From: Streptomyces violaceoruber
GTDB taxonomy: Bacteria; Actinomycetota; Actinomycetes; Streptomycetales; Streptomycetaceae
DNA length: 64,000 nt
NCBI GenBank assembly: GCA_000720805.1
Contig: JODI01000030.1
Coordinates: forward strand, 1 to 64,000
Direction of reading: 5' to 3'
Shown here: positions 59,937-64,000 of the stretch, piece after piece
Layout: each line of letters begins with the position of its first letter
How positions within the stretch are numbered: position 1 is the stretch's first letter
The notes under the pieces: model-generated
Told to the model about the DNA's origin: nothing
Seen by the model: the letters and a program-made list of their open reading frames with translations, nothing else
Databases searched by the model: none
Made by a program: the position numbers and the translations under genes

Positions 59937-60791
59937 CTACTGGACGCAGGACTTGGGGTCCAGCTTCTCCTCCACCTTGTCCTCACGGCCGTCCGGCTGA
60001 CCGTTCGGCAGGAGCTTGTCGGACGTTCCGTCGATGTAATACCCGTAGGAGTAGACCGTGTTGTAGCCGCGGTCACGCCAACTGTGCACGGTCTTACGGC
60101 CGTCGCCCTTGTTCCACTCGTAGTCCTCGACGTAGAAGATCGGGTTCACCCGCACCACCCGCTGGTACGGCGTCCAGGTCACGGAGACCTGGGTGCACGG
60201 CGGGATGGTCTTCTCGCTGCGGCGCTCGAAGGACGAGGTCTTCTCCCAGCCCCACTCGTAGCTGAAGCTGCCGCCCGCGGTGCCCGAGAAGATGCTCTTG
60301 GCGGCGGAGAGGCCGATCGAGGCGCCGACGCTCTTCTTGGCGAACGTCTTGGTGCTGTAGCTGCTGACGAAGGTCTCCTTGTCGTCCTTCGAACCCCGGT
60401 TGCCGATCCAGGGCGAGGTGCGGACCGGTTCGCCCTTGATGGACCAGGTGGAGGCCTGGGCGTATCCGCACCAGCCGCGGAACAGTTCCCACGGTCCGGC
60501 GGGCTCCCACAGACCGATGACGTCCCGCAGGTACTCGTCGCGGGTCTTGAACTCGCCGGTGTCGACGTTGAGGGCGCCGTACACGCCCGTCAGGCTGCCC
60601 TCCTGCGCGCAGAGCCGCTCGATCATGAGATCGGTGTCGCCGGGGTCGGTCCCCCGGATGTTCGTCGCGCCGCCGGGACCGGTGCCGGCCGCCTGCACGC
60701 TACCGGCGCCGGTCAGCAGGCCGGCGAGGGCGAGGGCGGCGGCGGTGACCAGGGCGCTCTTCTTGGGTTTCGGTATTCGGATGAGTCGCAT
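59937..60791 (-). CDS. Secreted protein, possibly aerolysin-like beta-structure
   Basis: Protein of 284 aa. The signal peptide (KKSALVTAAALALAGLLTG) ends near VQAAGTG. The middle and C-terminal parts alternate Ser/Thr with hydrophobic residues: SIGLSAAKSIFSGTAGGSFS, YEWGWEKTSSFERRSEKTIP and CTQVSVTWTPYQRVVRVNPI. A Ser/Thr-rich amphipathic stretch followed by I-P-P-C-T recalls aerolysin-type pore formers, but I cannot assign a family. Two or more Cys pairs are likely (C-A-Q, G-W-C-G-Y, P-P-C-T, K-S-C-V-Q). Monocistronic. Confidence 0.6.
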   Translation of the reverse strand: MRLIRIPKPKKSALVTAAALALAGLLTGAGSVQAAGTGPGGATNIRGTDPGDTDLMIERLCAQEGSLTGVYGALNVDTGEFKTRDEYLRDVIGLWEPAGPWELFRGWCGYAQASTWSIKGEPVRTSPWIGNRGSKDDKETFVSSYSTKTFAKKSVGASIGLSAAKSIFSGTAGGSFSYEWGWEKTSSFERRSEKTIPPCTQVSVTWTPYQRVVRVNPIFYVEDYEWNKGDGRKTVHSWRDRGYNTVYSYGYYIDGTSDKLLPNGQPDGREDKVEEKLDPKSCVQ

Positions 60792-61075
60792 CGGGGGGTG
60801 GCTCACTCCTGTGTGCTGGTGCACAGGCGCATACGTGGGGGGCGCCTGTCTGACAGCCCAGAAACATGGCAGAGAACCCGCCAGTAGGGTCGGAATCGCG
60901 AGATGTGTGACAGGACATTGACAGGAAGGGGAGGGCGCCTGTCGGTCTTTGCCCGGTTACGTCAGCAACTCGGCCGGCCTGTCCGCGAATTGGACGATCC
61001 AGTCGTGGGTACGGTTGAGTGGACGCGAGTGCGTCACGGTGTCCTGAGGGGCTACGGCGTGGCTATGGCGGAGCC

Positions 61076-61363
61076 ATGGCAGATCACACGACCATTCAGG
61101 TGTCCCGGCAGGCCCGCGACCACCTCGACCAGGTCGCCAAGGAGCGGGGGATGACCCTGGGGCAGCTCGTCGAGCAGCTGGCCTCGAAGCAGCCGACGGC
61201 GGAGCAGATCGCGGAGCGGGTGGCTGCGGACCGGCACGTCGTGCGGGAGACGATCGGCGTGGACATCAGCGACATGGAGTTCGACGAGGCACCCGACATC
61301 CTCGGCAACATCTACCGCGTCGCGGCCGAGAAGGTTCGTGCGGCACGGGGCGCCGCTGCGTGA
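61076..61363 (+). CDS. Antitoxin (ribbon-helix-helix-like) of a PIN toxin pair
   Basis: Protein of 95 aa. The N terminus TTIQVSRQARDHLDQVAKER, then GMTLGQLVEQLA, is a ribbon-helix-helix DNA-binding pattern. The C-terminal half (DISDMEFDEAPDILGNIYRV) is acidic and would bind the toxin. Its stop overlaps the toxin's GTG by 4 nt, the classical order of antitoxin first. The region upstream (60792-61075) holds its promoter and no other gene. Confidence 0.82.
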   Translation: MADHTTIQVSRQARDHLDQVAKERGMTLGQLVEQLASKQPTAEQIAERVAADRHVVRETIGVDISDMEFDEAPDILGNIYRVAAEKVRAARGAAA

Positions 61364-61758
61364 TCGTTCTGGACACCGGTGCCACTCTCGCCCTCGCTCA
61401 GGGGCACAAGACGCTGAATCTCCTCGCCGGGAACATGGCACGTACGCCCGGAGACCTTCTCCGGATTCCCGCCCTGTGCCTCATGCGGGCGGAGTCGGCG
61501 GACGCGGGTGCCGCCGGGCGGGTACTCGCCTTCTTCTCGGTCGTTGTCGACCACCTCGACACGACCGCCTCGGTCACTGTCGGCACCATGATCCGTGATG
61601 GCTACGGCGGCGCGGACACCTGCCACGCTCTCTACCGCGCACTGCCGCGGACCGAATTCGCGGGGATGTCGATCCTGCTCACGGACGGGGAGCAGCACTA
61701 CCCGCCCGGCGTGGTCACCGTCGACATCGACTCGCCTGGCATGCTTGGCCTCCACTGA
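61360..61758 (+). CDS. PIN-domain-like toxin
   Basis: Protein of 132 aa starting MIVLDTGATLALAQGHK, with the first PIN Asp in V-L-D-T. Further acidic residues (R-A-E-S-A-D, DHLDTTAS, ILLTDGEQHYP, VTVDIDS) could complete the metal site of a VapC-type ribonuclease, although the usual spacing is loose. Gene order and the 4-nt coupling to the RHH-like antitoxin support the call. Confidence 0.68.
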   Translation: MIVLDTGATLALAQGHKTLNLLAGNMARTPGDLLRIPALCLMRAESADAGAAGRVLAFFSVVVDHLDTTASVTVGTMIRDGYGGADTCHALYRALPRTEFAGMSILLTDGEQHYPPGVVTVDIDSPGMLGLH

Positions 61759-61764
61759 GCTCCG

Positions 61765-63228
61765 TCACGGCACCTCCGGCGGAGCCACCGGCGCCCCCGG
61801 CAACCGCACCGTCGCCACCGTGCCGCCGCCGGCCGCGTGGGCCAGGGTGACCTCGCCGCCCGCCTGCTGGATCGTGCGGGCGACGATCGACAGGCCGAGG
61901 CCGGAACCCGGCAGGGCACGTGCGCTCGGGGAGCGCCAGAAGCGGTCGAAGACGTGGGGGAGTTCGTCCTCCGGGATGCCGGGGCCGTGATCGCGGACCG
62001 TCAGCGCGCCCTCGCCCAGCCGGACCTCGATCGTGCCGCCCTCGGGGCTGAACTTCACCGCGTTGTCGAGGATGTTGACGATCGCCCGCTCCAGGGCCGA
62101 GGGCTCCGCCCGTACGTACCAGGGCTGGAGATCGGCGGTGATGGTCAGCTCCGGACCGCGGAGCCGGGCGCGGCGCAGGGCGGACTCCACCGTGTCCCGC
62201 AGCGAGACCACCTGGACGCGCTCACCCCGCTGTCCCGCCGAGCGGGACAGCTCCTGGAGGTCGCCGATCAGAGCGGCCAACTCGGTCATCTGCGCCTTCA
62301 CCGAGTCGAGCAGCGCCTTGCGGTCGGACGGGGGGATCGGTCGGCCCGTTTCCTCGCTGCGGGTGAGGAGTTCGATGTTGGTGCGCAATGACGTCAGGGG
62401 CGTGCGGAGTTCATGGCCGGCGTCCGCGATGAGCTGTTGCTGGAGCTCGTGGGAGCTGGCCAGGGACGACGTCATCGAGTTGAAGGAACGGGACAGACGG
62501 GCGACTTCGTCCTCGCTGTCCTCGTCCACGGGGATGCGGATGGTCAGGTCCTCGGTGCGGGCCACCTCTTCGACGGCTTCCGTGAGCTTGTCGATCGGCC
62601 GCAGGCCCGCACGGGCGACCGCGAGGCCGGCGGCTCCGGCGCCGATGACTCCGACTCCGGAGACGAGGAGGAGGATCAGGGCGAGATCGTTGAGAGTGGA
62701 CTGGGTGTTCTTCAGAGGGACCGCGACGAGGAGAGCCGTGTCGGGGTAGAGCCCGGGAAGCGCGCCGGGGCCCTGGCTGACGAGCAGCGGGACGGTCAGT
62801 ACGCGTACCGCGTTGCCGTCCTTGTCGGTGCCGTTGCGGAACGTGCCCTGCCCGGGGGCGGCGTGCTTGATGACGTCTTTGTCGGCGTCGGTGACCTCGA
62901 CCGTGCCCTCAGAGTTCGACGAGACGCAGGACTTGCCGTCCGACGAGACCAACTGGAGGTACACGGTGTTGTGGGCGCGCAGGTCGCTGGCCTGGTCCGC
63001 CTGCGGAGCCTGCGGGCATGCGCGGAGCAGGAGTTGGACCTCGCCCAGTTGCTGCGGCTTTGCTCCCTGCTGCAGATCCGCGTCGAGCTGGTCGTACAGC
63101 TTGCCCTGAACGATGAACCAGCAGGTCACCGCCACGGCCGCCACCGCGAACGCCACCGCCGCCGCCACCAGCAGCGCCAGTCGGGACCGGATCGGCAGGG
63201 AACGGAACCGGCGTACGACCTTCCTCAC
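61765..63228 (-). CDS. Two-component sensor histidine kinase (MprB-like)
   Basis: Protein of 487 aa with two membrane helices (about 17-40 and 180-205) bounding an external sensor domain with two Cys residues (LLRACPQAP and KSCVSSN). HAMP follows ([20 protein letters not shown]), then the phosphoacceptor in [20 protein letters not shown] and the HATPase boxes [33 protein letters not shown] and [13 protein letters not shown]. Overlaps the response regulator by 4 nt. A cell-envelope stress role is suggested by similarity to MprB. Confidence 0.93.
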   Translation of the reverse strand: MRKVVRRFRSLPIRSRLALLVAAAVAFAVAAVAVTCWFIVQGKLYDQLDADLQQGAKPQQLGEVQLLLRACPQAPQADQASDLRAHNTVYLQLVSSDGKSCVSSNSEGTVEVTDADKDVIKHAAPGQGTFRNGTDKDGNAVRVLTVPLLVSQGPGALPGLYPDTALLVAVPLKNTQSTLNDLALILLLVSGVGVIGAGAAGLAVARAGLRPIDKLTEAVEEVARTEDLTIRIPVDEDSEDEVARLSRSFNSMTSSLASSHELQQQLIADAGHELRTPLTSLRTNIELLTRSEETGRPIPPSDRKALLDSVKAQMTELAALIGDLQELSRSAGQRGERVQVVSLRDTVESALRRARLRGPELTITADLQPWYVRAEPSALERAIVNILDNAVKFSPEGGTIEVRLGEGALTVRDHGPGIPEDELPHVFDRFWRSPSARALPGSGLGLSIVARTIQQAGGEVTLAHAAGGGTVATVRLPGAPVAPPEVP

Positions 63229-63959
63229 TCCGCGCCGCCCTGTCGCAGCACGTAGCCCACACCTCGCACCGTGTGCACGAGGCGCGGCTCGCCGCCCGCC
63301 TCGGTCTTGCGCCGCAGGTACATCACGTACACGTCCAGCGAGTTCGACGACGGCTCGAAGTCGAAGCCCCAGACCGCCTTCAGGATCTGCTCACGGGTGA
63401 GGACCTGGCGCGGGTGGGCCATGAACATCTCGAGGAGCGTGAACTCCGTGCGGGTCAGCTCCACCGGCCGCCCGCCCCGCCTGACCTCACGCGTCGCGAG
63501 GTCCATGCGCAGGTCGGCGAAGGTGAGTGCCTCGTCCGCCGCCGCCCCCGCTCCGGCCGCCGACGCGTACGAGCTGCGGCGCAGCAGCGCGCGGACCCGG
63601 GCGAAGAGTTCGTCGAGTTCGAAGGGCTTGACCAGGTAGTCGTCCGCCCCGGCGTCCAGTCCCGTGACCCGGTCGCCGACCGTGTCGCGAGCGGTGAGCA
63701 TCAGGATCGGTGTCGTGTCGCCGGCCCCGCGGATGCGCCGCGCGGCGGTCAGGCCGTCCATGCGCGGCATCTGGATGTCCAGGACCACCAGGTCGGGCTG
63801 GTACGCGGTCGCCTTCTCCAGGGCGTCCGCGCCGTCGACCGCGACCTCCGTGTCGTAGCCCTCGAAGGCGAGGCTGCGCTGGAGTGCTTCGCGCACGGCC
63901 GGCTCGTCGTCGACGATCAGGATGCGCTGGGTGTCACGGTCGCCTTCGGCGGGGCTCAT
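63225..63959 (-). CDS. OmpR-family response regulator (MprA-like)
   Basis: Protein of 244 aa. The receiver domain (about 12-125) has DDEP, the phosphoacceptor Asp in [20 protein letters not shown] and the Lys in [13 protein letters not shown]. The C-terminal winged helix (about 145-240) has [20 protein letters not shown] and [20 protein letters not shown], then [11 protein letters not shown]. First gene of the pair with the kinase above. The promoter region runs beyond the window. Confidence 0.95.
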   Translation of the reverse strand: MSPAEGDRDTQRILIVDDEPAVREALQRSLAFEGYDTEVAVDGADALEKATAYQPDLVVLDIQMPRMDGLTAARRIRGAGDTTPILMLTARDTVGDRVTGLDAGADDYLVKPFELDELFARVRALLRRSSYASAAGAGAAADEALTFADLRMDLATREVRRGGRPVELTRTEFTLLEMFMAHPRQVLTREQILKAVWGFDFEPSSNSLDVYVMYLRRKTEAGGEPRLVHTVRGVGYVLRQGGAE

Positions 63960-64000
63960 GGGCGTGGATTCCTCGGATGCGGTGGGACGGGCGGGCTGAC

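Overview
The window is a piece of a Streptomyces chromosome, or that of a very close relative. The grounds are uniformly high G+C with G/C-ending codons, a 5S rRNA tail at the left edge, many GTG starts and 4-nt overlapping start/stop codons, an mshD mycothiol synthase gene, two XRE/DUF397 (WhiJ/AbaA-type) loci, an SCO6880-family gene and a pst operon with an 11-nt-repeat PHO box.

Layout, left to right. (1) 1-2.8 kb: end of an rRNA operon, a NarL-type two-component pair and a GNAT gene that share a palindromic promoter region. (2) 2.8-10.2 kb: a chromosomal type IV secretion-like cluster on the minus strand (small membrane protein, VirB8-like, VirB6-like, SCO6880-like, VirB4-like ATPase, VirD4-like protein). 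The VirD4-like member shows no Walker A. (3) 10.7-16.7 kb: secreted S53 peptidase, TetR/SDR pair, monooxygenase-like gene, amidase/TetR pair. (4) 16.7-21.9 kb: a scarred accessory region with a frameshifted polymorphic-toxin fragment, a possible diiron oxygenase gene framed by 29-bp direct repeats, a VOC gene, an XRE/DUF397/ATPase cluster and a Uma2 gene. (5) 21.9-26.4 kb: exported protease, cell-wall hydrolase, PAP2 phosphatase and Tat-exported flavin oxidase. (6) 26.5-39 kb: a phosphate block with pstSCAB, pit plus its DUF47 partner, csoR, lipoprotein, and NUDIX, CHAD and ppk genes. (7) 39-43.6 kb: GntR-controlled ABC transporter and mshD. (8) 43.7-46.9 kb: secreted 5'-nucleotidase and a DUF2993 protein.

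(9) 46.9-52.7 kb is the most unusual part. A roughly 5.5-kb island is bracketed by about 135-bp direct repeats (about 92% identical) that copy the junction between the DUF2993 gene and a Uma2 gene. It opens with an ISAs1-type transposase remnant starting at the last base of the left repeat. It carries three genes: an L-glutamate-oxidase-like flavoenzyme, a thiamine-diphosphate 2-oxoacid decarboxylase-like enzyme translationally coupled to it, and an AidA/PixA inclusion-body-family protein preceded by five 11-bp tandem repeats. I infer that the oxidase makes a 2-oxoacid (2-oxoglutarate if it is glutamate-specific), ammonia and H2O2, and that the second enzyme decarboxylates that acid. The role of the PixA-like protein is unknown.

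(10) 52.6-64 kb: Uma2, a broken toxin/antitoxin pair, two small coupled genes, a second XRE/DUF397 locus, an Imm49-like protein, a secreted pectate lyase/pectin methylesterase fusion, a secreted protein of unknown function, a PIN-type toxin-antitoxin pair and an MprAB-like two-component system.

All family calls come from reading motifs by eye; no database search was run. Starts were moved from the longest frame when a ribosome binding site or overlap favoured another codon.
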